Assembly: GCF_024497955.1 (NCBI RefSeq)
Contig: NZ_JANHKP010000012.1
Location: forward strand, 124,001-188,000
From: Streptomyces sp. C10-9-1
Lineage (GTDB): Bacteria > Actinomycetota > Actinomycetes > Streptomycetales > Streptomycetaceae
Length of the DNA: 64,000 nucleotides
Reading direction: 5' to 3'
Position numbers and translations under genes: made by a program. The notes under the pieces are model-generated. The model saw only the letters and a list, made by a program, of their open reading frames with translations. It did not search any database and was not told the origin of the DNA. Positions within the stretch are counted from its first letter, which is position 1, and every line of letters begins with the position of its first letter. Of this stretch, positions 49,506-58,453 are shown in pieces.

Positions 49506-49544
49506 CGCGGTTCGCCGGGAGGGGAGCGGGCCGTCTGGTCGAGC

Positions 49545-49574
49545 ACGCTAGCCAATACGTGAGCACCCTGTGAA
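49545..49574 (-). promoter_or_regulatory. Promoter of the riboswitch-NlpC/P60 gene
   Basis: On the minus strand: -35 TTCACA (49574-49569) and -10 TAGCGT (49550-49545), spacer 18 bp. Transcription would begin near 49538, about 33 nt before the aptamer. Confidence 0.65.
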
Positions 49575-49723
49575 GGTTGATGTTCGATATGTCCGATACA
49601 TTTCCGTGACCTTTTTCGAGAGGGGGTGCCGGGGTCCCGCGCCGGATCCGGCCGGTCACCCGGCGTGCACGATCCGCCCCTGCCCGCGTGCGGTGCCGTC
49701 CGGCCGGTGGAAGCCGTCCCGGA

Positions 49724-49746
49724 GTGTCGGTGGGGCGGCCTAGACT
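49724..49746 (+). promoter_or_regulatory. RecA-NDp / PafBC-type DNA-damage promoter of pcrA
   Basis: GTGTCGGTG (49724-49732), 8 nt, TAGACT (49741-49746). This fits the actinobacterial RecA-independent DNA-damage promoter consensus TTGTCRGTG-N8-TAnnnT at all but the first base of the upstream block. The -10 ends 9 nt before the pcrA ATG. Confidence 0.8.
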
Positions 49747-49755
49747 CGGTAGGCG

Positions 49756-52236
49756 ATGAGCAGCCTCTTTGACGACAGCTTCCTGACCGGCCTCCAGCCT
49801 CCCGAGGAGGAGCCGCACGGGGAGGAGCACCCCCCGCCGCCCGAGGACGCGGCCCCCGAGCCGATCCCGGACGACCTCTTCCAGGGGGCGTACGACGTGC
49901 CGCCGGCCCGGGACGGGTACTACCGCGACGGCGCCCCGCGGCCCGCCGTCGATCCCTCGGTGCTGCTGGAGGGGCTGAACGAGCAGCAGCGGGACGCCGT
50001 CGTCCACACCGGATCCCCGCTGCTCATCGTCGCGGGCGCCGGGTCGGGCAAGACGCGCGTGCTCACCCACCGGATCGCCCACCTGCTGGGCACCCGTCAC
50101 GTCCACCCCGGCCAGATACTGGCGATCACCTTCACCAACAAGGCCGCCGGGGAGATGAAGGAGCGCGTCGGCCAGCTTGTCGGCCCTCGGGCGAACGCCA
50201 TGTGGGTGATGACCTTCCACAGCGCGTGCGTGCGGATCCTGCGCCGCGAGTCCAAGCGGCTCGGCTTCACCTCGTCGTTCTCGATCTACGACGCGGCCGA
50301 CTCCAAGCGCCTGATGGCCCTGGTCTGCCGGGACCTGGACCTCGACCCGAAGAAGTTCCCGCCGAAGTCGTTCAGCGCCAAGGTCTCCAACCTCAAGAAC
50401 GAGCTGGTCGACGAGGAGACCTTCGCCGACCGGGCGGCCGGGGGCGCCTCCCAGGCCGAAGGCGCCGGGGGAGGCTTCGAGAAGACGCTCGCCGAGGCGT
50501 ACCGGATGTACCAGGCGCGGCTGCGCGAGGCCAACGCCCTGGACTTCGACGACATCATCATGACCACCGTCCACCTGCTCCAGGCCTTCCCGGACGTGGC
50601 CGAGCACTACCGGCGCCGCTTCCGCCACGTCCTGGTCGACGAGTACCAGGACACCAACCACGCCCAGTACACCCTGGTACGGGAGCTGGTCGGGCAGGGG
50701 TACGAGGACCTGCCGCCCGCCGAGCTGTGCGTCGTCGGCGACGCGGACCAGTCCATCTACGCCTTCCGCGGTGCGACCATCCGCAACATCCTCCAGTTCG
50801 AGGAGGACTACCCGGAGGCGACGACGATCCTGCTGGAGCAGAACTACCGCTCCACCCAGACGATCCTGTCGGCGGCCAACGCCGTCATCGAGCGCAACGA
50901 GTCCCGCCGTCCGAAGAACCTGTGGACGGACGCGGGCGCCGGCGCGCGGATCGCCGGCTACGTCGCGGACACCGAGCACGACGAGGCGCAGTTCATCGCC
51001 GAGGAGATCGACCGGCTCACCGACGCGGGCGAGGCGAAGGCGGGGGACGTCGCCGTCTTCTACCGGACCAACGCCCAGTCCCGCGTCTTCGAGGAGGTCT
51101 TCATCCGCGTCGGCCTGCCCTACAAGGTGGTCGGCGGGGTGCGCTTCTACGAGCGCAAGGAGGTCAGGGACGTCCTCGCCTACCTGAGGGTGCTGGCCAA
51201 CCCCGAGGACGCGGTGCCCCTGCGCCGCATCCTCAACGTCCCCAAGCGGGGCATCGGGGACCGTGCCGAGGCCATGGTCGAGGCGCTCGCACTGCGCGAG
51301 CGGATCACCTTCCCGCAGGCGCTGCGGCGCGTGGACGAGGCCTACGGCCTGGCGGCGCGCTCGGCCAACGCCGTGAAGCGCTTCAACGTCCTGATGGAGG
51401 AGCTGCGCACCATCGCGGAGTCGGGGGCCGGGCCCGCCGTGGTGCTGGAGGCGGTGCTGGAGCGCACCGGCTACCTGGCCGAGCTCCAGGCGTCGACCGA
51501 CCCGCAGGACGAGACCCGTATCGAGAACCTCCAGGAACTGGCGGCGGTGGCGCTGGAGTTCGAGAAGGACCGGGCCGAGGGCGACGGTACCGGCACCCTC
51601 GCGGAGTTCCTGGAGCAGGTGGCGCTCGTCGCCGACTCCGACCAGATCCCCGACGAGGACGAGGAGGGTTCCGGCGTCATCACGCTGATGACCCTGCACA
51701 CGGCGAAGGGGCTGGAGTTCCCCGTGGTCTTCCTCACGGGCATGGAGGACGGCGTGTTCCCGCACATGCGGGCCCTCGGGCAGACCAAGGAACTGGAGGA
51801 GGAGCGGCGGCTCGCCTACGTCGGCATCACCCGGGCCCGCGAGAGGCTGTACCTGACGCGGTCGGCGATGCGCTCGGCCTGGGGCCAGCCCGCGTACAAC
51901 CCGCCCTCCCGGTTCCTGGAGGAGATCCCCGCCGCCCACCTGGAGTGGAAGCGGACCGGGCCGATGGCCGCGCCGGCGGGGCCGACGTCCGGTGTCGCCT
52001 CGTCGCTCTCCTCGTCCCGGTCGCGCGGCAAGGCCTCCGGGTTCGCCACCCGCCGCACCGGCGACAAGCCGGTGGTCTCGCTGGCGGTGGGCGACCGGGT
52101 CACGCACGACCAGTTCGGCCTGGGCACGGTGGTCGGGGTGACGGGCTCGGGGTCGGAGGCGCAGGCGACGATCGACTTCGGCGACGACAAGCCCAAGCGG
52201 TTGCTGCTGCGGTACGCACCGGTCGAGAAGCTCTGA
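49756..52236 (+). CDS. pcrA: ATP-dependent DNA helicase PcrA/UvrD1
   Basis: 826 residues, SF1 helicase for nucleotide excision repair and replication-conflict resolution. N-terminal 70 acidic residues, then motif Q/I (LNEQQRDAVVHT, VAGAGSGKTRVLTHRIAHLL), Ia (AITFTNKAAGEMKERV), II (HVLVDEYQDTNHAQY), III (CVVGDADQSIYAFRGA), IV (LLEQNYRSTQTIL), V (LMTLHTAKGLEFPVVFLTG) and VI (ERRLAYVGITRARERLYL). The C-terminal Tudor-like domain (VGDRVTHDQFGLGTVVGV) binds RNA polymerase in UvrD/PcrA. The promoter predicts DNA-damage induction via PafBC. Confidence 0.96.
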   Translation: MSSLFDDSFLTGLQPPEEEPHGEEHPPPPEDAAPEPIPDDLFQGAYDVPPARDGYYRDGAPRPAVDPSVLLEGLNEQQRDAVVHTGSPLLIVAGAGSGKTRVLTHRIAHLLGTRHVHPGQILAITFTNKAAGEMKERVGQLVGPRANAMWVMTFHSACVRILRRESKRLGFTSSFSIYDAADSKRLMALVCRDLDLDPKKFPPKSFSAKVSNLKNELVDEETFADRAAGGASQAEGAGGGFEKTLAEAYRMYQARLREANALDFDDIIMTTVHLLQAFPDVAEHYRRRFRHVLVDEYQDTNHAQYTLVRELVGQGYEDLPPAELCVVGDADQSIYAFRGATIRNILQFEEDYPEATTILLEQNYRSTQTILSAANAVIERNESRRPKNLWTDAGAGARIAGYVADTEHDEAQFIAEEIDRLTDAGEAKAGDVAVFYRTNAQSRVFEEVFIRVGLPYKVVGGVRFYERKEVRDVLAYLRVLANPEDAVPLRRILNVPKRGIGDRAEAMVEALALRERITFPQALRRVDEAYGLAARSANAVKRFNVLMEELRTIAESGAGPAVVLEAVLERTGYLAELQASTDPQDETRIENLQELAAVALEFEKDRAEGDGTGTLAEFLEQVALVADSDQIPDEDEEGSGVITLMTLHTAKGLEFPVVFLTGMEDGVFPHMRALGQTKELEEERRLAYVGITRARERLYLTRSAMRSAWGQPAYNPPSRFLEEIPAAHLEWKRTGPMAAPAGPTSGVASSLSSSRSRGKASGFATRRTGDKPVVSLAVGDRVTHDQFGLGTVVGVTGSGSEAQATIDFGDDKPKRLLLRYAPVEKL

Positions 52237-52476
52237 CACCGGCCGGGGCGCCGAGAGGGCCGAGGCCGGTGCCCCGCACGGGCCGGATGTGCGCGGCACC
52301 GCTCCCGGCCCCCCGCGGGCCGCGGACAGGGAGCACGGCGGAGGGCGGCTGCCCGGCCGGCTCGCGAGCCGGTGGGTGGAGGGGTGCGCACGGTGCGCGG
52401 GAGCCCGCGCCGGGCTTCCCGGGGCACGGCACCACCGCCTGGGCGGTCCGCCGGGGGCGGACCGGGACGGCGAGGC

Positions 52477-52494
52477 GGGGGCCCTGCGGCCCCC
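52477..52494. terminator. Short hairpin near the M23 peptidase stop
   Basis: 7-bp stem GGGGGCC / GGCCCCC with loop CTGC, 6 bp beyond the minus-strand stop; probable terminator for the M23 gene and/or pcrA. Confidence 0.5.
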
Positions 52495-52500
52495 CGGGCC

Positions 52501-54195
52501 TCAGGTCGGGTCCAGGCCGTGGCTGCGCAGCCAGGCGAGCGGGTCGACCGCCGAGCCGCCGCCCGGACGCACCTCGAAGTGGAGGTGGGGACCGGTCGAG
52601 TTGCCGGAGTTGCCCGAGAAGGCGATGACGTCGCCCGCCTTGACCGATCCACTGCGGATCTTGGTGGTGCTGAGGTGGCAGTACCAGGTCTCGGTCCCGT
52701 CGGGGGCGGTCACGATCGCCATGTTGCCGTAGGCGCTGTTCCACTGGGTGCGGACCGTGCCGTCCGTGGCGGCCATCACCGGTGTGCCGTACTGGACGGG
52801 GAAGTCGATTCCGGTGTGCAGGGACATCCAGTTGACACCGGACTGGCCGTAGTAGGCGCTCAGCCCGTCCTGCTTGACCGGGAGCACGAACTTGGGCCGC
52901 ATCGCCTCGCGGCGGGCCGCCTCCTCCTCGCGCTTCTTCTTCTCGGCGGCCTGGCGCGCCTTGAGGTCGATCCGCTCCTGGGTGCGCGAGGCGCGGTCGC
53001 TGAAGTCGCGGGCGTCGGCACTGAGCGCGGCCAGCTGCGTGTCCATCTTGCTGTTGGCCGCGACGGCCTTGGCGGACGCCGGGTCGGGCGCGGCCAGGGT
53101 GGCCTTGTCGTCCTTCTGCTCGGTGCTGCCGAGGTCGCCGACGGAGGCGGCGGCGATACCGGCGGCCCCGAGGACGCAGACGGAGGGCACCGCGACGGTC
53201 AGGAGCGCGGAGCGCTTCGCCGGGGTCCGGCGCCGTCCGCGGCCGCCTCCGGACCGGCGGGCCGGCCGGGCCGCTGCGGGGGGCACGGGCACCGCGGTCA
53301 TGGTCTGGGTGAGGGCGTTGTGCTGGTCGAGCTCCGGCGCGTCGCTCTCCGGTGCGTCGTCCTCGGTCTCGTACCCGTTCTCAGCGGGCGCGGCGGCCTC
53401 GTGGACGGCTTCGCCGTGGGCGGCCTCGTGGCCGGACGGGTCCTGGGCCTCGTAGAGGGCGGCCTGTTCGGCGCCGGGGTCGTAGGCGGGTGCCTCGGCG
53501 CCGTGGCCGTCCGGTTCGAAGCCGGTGTCCGCGGCGTCGTAGGAGGCGGCCTCGAACACGGCCGTGGGCTCGTAGCCGGGGTGGGCGTCGTAGGCCGTGG
53601 TGCCGTACGCGGTGTAGGCGCCTTCGTGGCCGACGGCGTACTCCTCGTACGCTCCGGGGTGTACGGCCGCTCCCTCGGGGCCCGTGCCCGGGGTGAACTC
53701 GCCCTGGGGGGCGTCGTATGCGGCGAACTGCTGGTCCGGCGTGTACTGCTGCGGGACCAGGCCCTCCTGGGCGGCCGCGGGGTCGGCGGCGGAGTTCCAG
53801 GCGGTGGCGTCGTAGGCGCCGGTCTCGTAGGTGCCGCCCGGGGCGGGGGAGGGCCACGGGGCCGTCGCGTCGTGGGGGAAGGCGGCCGCCGCGGTCTCGT
53901 ACTGGCCGGTTCCGGAAGCCTGGTTCCAGGCCCCCGCGTCCCACTGGCCGGTGCCCTCGTACGGCGCGTACTGGCCGTACTGGCCCTCGTACTGCGGCAG
54001 TTGGGACGGGTCGCCGGCCGAGGCGTAGGCGTCGTACCCGCCTGACGGGTGTGCGCCGGTGCTCCACTGGGAAGAGTCGTACTGGCCGCTGTGGCCGGAT
54101 GCGTAGTCCTCGGGGAACGACCCGAAAAGCGGGTCGGAGCCATAGCTGCCGGTGGTGTGCTCGGTGTACCCGGCGTGGGCGTGCTGGTCGTTCAC
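52501..54195 (-). CDS. Membrane-anchored M23 (LytM) peptidase with long Tyr/Gln/Ala-rich cytoplasmic region
   Basis: 564 residues from GTG. Residues 1-285 are low complexity, rich in Tyr, Gly, Ala, Asp, Glu and Gln (GYDAYASAGDPSQLPQYEGQ), with no hydrophobic segment. A Arg/Gly/Lys-rich stretch precedes one membrane helix (about 332-352, LLTVAVPSVCVLGAAGIAAA), then a short coiled coil (about 380-425) and the LytM domain with zinc ligands HTGID (about 458) and HLHFEV (about 536). Peptidoglycan hydrolase tethered to the outer face of the membrane. The Tyr/Gln-rich part suggests self-association on the inside. Confidence 0.92.
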   Translation of the reverse strand: MNDQHAHAGYTEHTTGSYGSDPLFGSFPEDYASGHSGQYDSSQWSTGAHPSGGYDAYASAGDPSQLPQYEGQYGQYAPYEGTGQWDAGAWNQASGTGQYETAAAAFPHDATAPWPSPAPGGTYETGAYDATAWNSAADPAAAQEGLVPQQYTPDQQFAAYDAPQGEFTPGTGPEGAAVHPGAYEEYAVGHEGAYTAYGTTAYDAHPGYEPTAVFEAASYDAADTGFEPDGHGAEAPAYDPGAEQAALYEAQDPSGHEAAHGEAVHEAAAPAENGYETEDDAPESDAPELDQHNALTQTMTAVPVPPAAARPARRSGGGRGRRRTPAKRSALLTVAVPSVCVLGAAGIAAASVGDLGSTEQKDDKATLAAPDPASAKAVAANSKMDTQLAALSADARDFSDRASRTQERIDLKARQAAEKKKREEEAARREAMRPKFVLPVKQDGLSAYYGQSGVNWMSLHTGIDFPVQYGTPVMAATDGTVRTQWNSAYGNMAIVTAPDGTETWYCHLSTTKIRSGSVKAGDVIAFSGNSGNSTGPHLHFEVRPGGGSAVDPLAWLRSHGLDPT

Positions 54196-54460
54196 CAACT
54201 TCTCTCTCGCCTCGGCAGCAGGACCTGCAACCGGGGGCCCTGGCGCTCGGCTTCCCGGGGTGACGCAGTGGCGCGACTGTACCCGGCGGTATGCGATGCC
54301 GACAATCTTCGGGGCCCTCCGGCTGCCCGGGAAACGGGCATTCAGCCGTCTTTCGGTGGACGGTGGGCAGAGCTTTGGCCCTACGTTCGAGACGTGTTCG
54401 ATAAGCGGTCGCCCATGTGCGGACTCTCGGGTTCCGAGGGCGCGCCGGGCCTGGGGCGGG

Positions 54461-55522
54461 TCAGGCGACCGACGCCGTCCCGCCGCGTCCGGCCGCGCCG
54501 CAGGCCCCCTGTTCCCCGGTGGGCGCCAGCGCCTCGCGGACGCGCGAGGTCACGGCCGGATGCACGGGCAGTGCGAGATGGCCGATCCCCCGCACCGGCA
54601 CGTCCTCCACCAGCAGGTCGGGGTGGACGATGCGGGCCGTCTCCACCGGGGACATGATCCGGTCCAGATCGCTCCAGAAGCAGACGAACCGCGTGCGGCA
54701 GCCCGGTGCGGGCCGGGTCAGCTCCTCGATGACCTCCGACCCCGGACGCATCTGCCGCACGACCGGATGGACCCCGGCGAGCGGTACCACCGAGGTACCC
54801 GCATGCGGCGTGCCCAGGGTGACCAGGGTGCGCACACGCCGGTCGCCTCCGAGGCGCTGCACGTAGTAGCGGGCGATCAGCCCGCCGAGGCTGTGGCCGA
54901 CGACGTCCAGCCGGGGATGCCCGGTCCGGGCGCAGATCTCCTCGACGCGGCGGCCCAGCAGCTCGGCCGCCGCCCGGATGTCGCGGGTCAGCGGGGAGAA
55001 GTTGAGGCAGCGCACCTCCCGCTGCCCGTCCTGGGCCAGTGCCCGCCGCAGCAGGACGAAGACCGAGCGGTTGTCCGCGAAGCCGTGCAGCAGCAGGGCG
55101 GGAGCGGTGCCGCCGGCCGCCAGCGGCGGAAGGGTGTGCAGGGCCCCGGCCTCCGGGCCGCTGCCGGGCGGCTGCGCCGGTCCGCCCGCCGCCGGGTGCG
55201 CGGTGCCGTCCCCGTCCGCGCCGGGGCCCGGCACGCCCGCGCCGGGGCCCCGCCCGGGGCGGGGCCGCTCGGGTGCCAGGCCGGAGGGGTACAGCGCGAC
55301 GTGTCCGGCCAGCACGAGCAGCTCCAGGGTGGTGGCGCGCAGCAGGTCGGCCGGGAGACGGAACCGGCCCAGCCCGCGCAGGCACCGTGCCGCCCCGGCG
55401 GCGATCTCCCGTGCCAGGTCGGGCGGGGCGGCCGGGAGTGAGCGGACGAGGGGGCGCAGTGGAGGCGGGAGCAGGGGAAGGGGCCGCGGAAGCGGTTGCG
55501 AGGGGGATGACGGAGCCGACAC
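54461..55522 (-). CDS. Lipase/esterase, alpha/beta hydrolase
   Basis: 353 residues from GTG with GGGAGG upstream. Starts with Pro/Ser-rich residues and a hydrophobic segment (ADLLRATTLELLVLAGHVAL) that may anchor it to membrane. The hydrolase part has LLLHGFADNRSVF oxyanion region, nucleophile elbow VVGHSLGG, TLGTPHAGTS and the late GIGHLALPVHP His. Resembles PGAP1-like or triacylglycerol lipases; substrate unknown. Confidence 0.85.
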   Translation of the reverse strand: MSAPSSPSQPLPRPLPLLPPPLRPLVRSLPAAPPDLAREIAAGAARCLRGLGRFRLPADLLRATTLELLVLAGHVALYPSGLAPERPRPGRGPGAGVPGPGADGDGTAHPAAGGPAQPPGSGPEAGALHTLPPLAAGGTAPALLLHGFADNRSVFVLLRRALAQDGQREVRCLNFSPLTRDIRAAAELLGRRVEEICARTGHPRLDVVGHSLGGLIARYYVQRLGGDRRVRTLVTLGTPHAGTSVVPLAGVHPVVRQMRPGSEVIEELTRPAPGCRTRFVCFWSDLDRIMSPVETARIVHPDLLVEDVPVRGIGHLALPVHPAVTSRVREALAPTGEQGACGAAGRGGTASVA

Positions 55523-55913
55523 GGCGACCTCCCGACCGGCGCGGCGGGGGCGGCTCTGCCCCGTGCGCCCTGAGTGGGGGCGCACGGCGCGTCGGTGGTC
55601 CGGAGCTGCCGGCCGCCGTGCCGTGCGGCTCGCGGCGCGGTGGCTCGGCAGGCTCCGGACCTGCGGCGGCTCCCCTTGCGACCGTGCCGCGGGTCCACAC
55701 ATGTGGGGGGTGTGCGGTGCCCGGTACCGGCACGGAGCTCGGTGAAATATGTCCCAGGTGTGATTTCCCCCTCCCGGCGCACCGCGAAACGGCGGCTTGC
55801 GGGATGCTGGACACCGGAAGATAACGTTCGTTCACTTCCGCGTCCGCCTGCCGCGCCCGTCCCGGGGCGCGGAACCCGTGCCGGAGGCGGCGCAACGGTA
55901 TGTGGAGGCTGAG
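55523..55913. other. Divergent intergenic region lipase-icmB
   Basis: 391 bp. Near the icmB side, AAGATAAC (about 55818-55825) could be a -10; nothing else recognised. No supported small gene. Confidence 0.4.
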
Positions 55914-56321
55914 ATGGGTGTGACGGGTCCGATCCGTGTCGTGGTGGCCAAGCCGGGGCTCGACGGCCATGACCGCGGCGCCAAGGTGATCGCCAGGGCG
56001 CTGCGCGACGCCGGGATGGAGGTCATCTACACGGGGCTGCACCAGACACCCGAGCAGATCGTCGACACGGCGATCCAGGAGGACGCCGACGCGATCGGCC
56101 TCTCCATCCTCTCGGGTGCCCACAACACGCTCTTCGCGAAGGTCATCGAGCTGCTGAAGGAGCGCGACGCGGAGGACATCAAGGTCTTCGGCGGCGGCAT
56201 CATCCCGGAGGAGGACATCCCGCCCCTGAAGCAGAAGGGCGTGGCGGAGATCTTCACCCCGGGGGCGACCACCTCGGCGATCGTCGACTGGGTCAACGCC
56301 AACGTGCGCGCGGCCGCGTAG
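55914..56321 (+). CDS. icmB: Cobalamin-binding subunit of isobutyryl-CoA mutase
   Basis: 135 residues, the size of IcmB. B12-binding fold with DxHxxG at 17-22 (GLDGHDRGAK; His19 is the lower axial ligand), SILSG and FGGG motifs. With the large subunit IcmA it interconverts isobutyryl-CoA and n-butyryl-CoA, feeding valine carbon into polyketide or fatty acid precursors. The large-subunit gene is not here; in Streptomyces it is unlinked. GGAGG precedes the ATG. Confidence 0.92.
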   Translation: MGVTGPIRVVVAKPGLDGHDRGAKVIARALRDAGMEVIYTGLHQTPEQIVDTAIQEDADAIGLSILSGAHNTLFAKVIELLKERDAEDIKVFGGGIIPEEDIPPLKQKGVAEIFTPGATTSAIVDWVNANVRAAA

Positions 56322-56426
56322 CCGTCGTCCGGGGCGGCGGCCGGGACGGAGCCGCGGGGCACGCGACGGCCGTCACCGCCGCTCCGGGCCGCCCGGGCCT
56401 CTTGGACGGGCGCTGCCGCGAAACCG

Positions 56427-56473
56427 GTGCCTCCCTCCGGCGGGCGCGGGCCGCGTGCGCCGGAGGGAGGCAC
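56427..56473. terminator. Strong bidirectional terminator after icmB
   Basis: Perfect 16-bp stem GTGCCTCCCTCCGGCG / CGCCGGAGGGAGGCAC with a 15-nt loop, between icmB and the convergent DUF5691 gene. The rest of the 377-bp gap (56322-56698) shows no gene. Confidence 0.88.
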
Positions 56474-56698
56474 GGGCCGAACCTGCCGGGCCCCCGTGCG
56501 CCCCGCCGTCCGGCCCCGACCGGCCGCCCCGTGCCCGTGCTCCCGCCCGCCCCGTCCGGGCCGCCGCACTCCTCTCCTTCCCGCACCCGGCACCGGTGCC
56601 TCCCCGCCGCCCCTCCCGGGCGGACCCGCCCGCCGCACCCGTGCCGCGGCCGCGCACCGGCGGCGGCACGGGTGCGGCCGCACCGGCGGCGCCGGACC

Positions 56699-58390
56699 TC
56701 AGGCCCCCCGCCCGTCCGGGGCGCCGGCGCCCCGCTCCTCCAGCGCGGCGACCGCACCGGGGCCGGGACCGCCGCCCTCCGCCCCGGAGAGCTCCTCGTG
56801 CATGGCGGCCCGCAGGCGGAGGGTCGAGACCAGCCGCCGGAAGGCCTCCGACCAGTAGCCACCCGCCCCCGGGGAGGCGTCCTCACCCTCGTCCGGCACC
56901 GCCGTGAGCGCCTGAAGCTGCCGGGCCGCGGCCGGGTCGAGGCACCGCTCGGCGAGCCCCATCACCCCGCTGAAGCTCCACGGGTAGCTCCCGGCGTCCC
57001 GTGCGATGTCCAGGGCGTCCACGACCGCCCGGCCCAACGGCTCCGCCCACGGCACCTCGCAGGCACCCAGCAGCTGGAACGCCTCCGAGAGCCCGTGCGC
57101 GGCGATGAACGACCCCGTCCAGCGCGCCCGCTCCCCAGCGGGCAGGACCGCCAGCAAGGCCGCCCGCTCCGCCTGCGAGGTCGTTCCCGGGCCGGTGGAC
57201 GGCGGCGACGCCGGCTCTCCCAGCAGCGCCCGCGCCCACGGCGCGTCGCGCTGCCGGACAGCCGCCCGGCACCAGGCGGCGTGCAGCTCCTCGGCCCAGC
57301 CGTCGCGCACGGGCAGGGCCACGATCTCCCGCGCGCTGCGCCCTCCGAGGCGCGGCGTCCAGACCGCCAGCGGCGCGCACTCCACCAACTGGCCAAACCA
57401 CCAGGCGCGTTCCCCCCGGCCCGAGGGGGCGTGGGGAACCACGCCGTCCGCCTGCATGGCGGCGTCGCACTCGTGCGGCGCCTCGACCAGGACGGCCTCC
57501 CCGCAGCCGGTGCGGTCCATGGCCACGCAGGGCACGGCGCGGGCCGCCATCCGTGCCGCGAAGGCCGACTCCGGGAGCGCGGAGAGGAGTTCGGCCGCCG
57601 TCGCGCGCACCGTGCGGCTCCGGTCGCGGAGCGCCCGCTCCAGGAAGGGCTCGTCGGCGGCCGAGAGGCCCGCGCGCAGGGAGTCCGTGAACATCAGCCG
57701 GTCCTCCGCGCGCTCGGTCGCCCAGGTGGACTCCAGCAGGGCGCGCGCCGCCCCGGGGTCGTGCCGCCGCAGCGAGACCAGCAGGGCGGCGCGCTCGGCG
57801 AACAGCCCCTCGTCCCACAGCCGGCGCACCGCCTCCGGGGCCTCGGCCCCCGGAAGGAGGAAGGCGGGCGAGCCCGCCCGCAGGGCGTACCGCCATGCGG
57901 GGTTGAGCCGGGCGAGCCACAGCCCGCGCGGACCGGCGAGGACCAGCACCTGCGCCCGCAGGTCGGTACGGGCGCGCCCGGCCTCCAGCAGTGCGGGCAG
58001 CAGGGGGGCAGGGGCCCGGTAGCCCCGGGCGTTGGCCGCGGACAGCCACTGCGGCAGCAGCTCCGTCAGGTCCGGTGCGGTACCCCGGCGGCCCCCCGGT
58101 CCGGAGGGCGCCGAGCGGTCCGCGAGGAGCCGGGCCAGCCTCTCCCGCGCCGCCACGGGCAGCGGGGGCCGGGAGTCCTCGGGGGCGGGCGCGGGGCGCT
58201 CCCCGGCGGCCGCACCCGGCCGGAGCCCCGCCCTGCGGCGCACGGTCCGGAGCGCTGCGGCGTCGAGCAGGGCGAGCGGCGCCCGCGGACCGGGCGCCAC
58301 CAGCTCCGGCGGCGGCGGGCGGCGTGCCGTGCCGAGCAGCGCGGAGACCACGAGCTGCTCCCAGGGTGAGGCCGGGGCGGTCCGGCGCAT
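56699..58390 (-). CDS. DUF5691-type helical repeat protein, partner of SWIM protein
   Basis: 563 residues, rich in Ala, Arg, Leu and Trp, with many amphipathic helices and no catalytic motif. It starts MRRTAPASPWEQLVVSALLG; recognisable repeats include LLVSLRRHDPGAARALLEST and FLERALRDRSRTVRATAAEL, which look like HEAT-type repeats. From memory this is the DUF5691 family found next to SWIM zinc-finger genes in Streptomyces. It follows the SWIM gene by 63 bp on the same strand. ATG 58390 chosen because GGAGG lies 5 nt upstream. Confidence 0.82.
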   Translation of the reverse strand: MRRTAPASPWEQLVVSALLGTARRPPPPELVAPGPRAPLALLDAAALRTVRRRAGLRPGAAAGERPAPAPEDSRPPLPVAARERLARLLADRSAPSGPGGRRGTAPDLTELLPQWLSAANARGYRAPAPLLPALLEAGRARTDLRAQVLVLAGPRGLWLARLNPAWRYALRAGSPAFLLPGAEAPEAVRRLWDEGLFAERAALLVSLRRHDPGAARALLESTWATERAEDRLMFTDSLRAGLSAADEPFLERALRDRSRTVRATAAELLSALPESAFAARMAARAVPCVAMDRTGCGEAVLVEAPHECDAAMQADGVVPHAPSGRGERAWWFGQLVECAPLAVWTPRLGGRSAREIVALPVRDGWAEELHAAWCRAAVRQRDAPWARALLGEPASPPSTGPGTTSQAERAALLAVLPAGERARWTGSFIAAHGLSEAFQLLGACEVPWAEPLGRAVVDALDIARDAGSYPWSFSGVMGLAERCLDPAAARQLQALTAVPDEGEDASPGAGGYWSEAFRRLVSTLRLRAAMHEELSGAEGGGPGPGAVAALEERGAGAPDGRGA

Positions 58391-58453
58391 GGCGTCCTCC
58401 ATCGGGCGTACCGGGTGCGGGCAACCGGCCCGGGGCGGGCCGGACGTGCGGGA

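Noticed and set aside
49423..52299. 958-codon minus-strand ORF opposite pcrA
   Set aside because: Antisense shadow of the helicase with no motif of its own.
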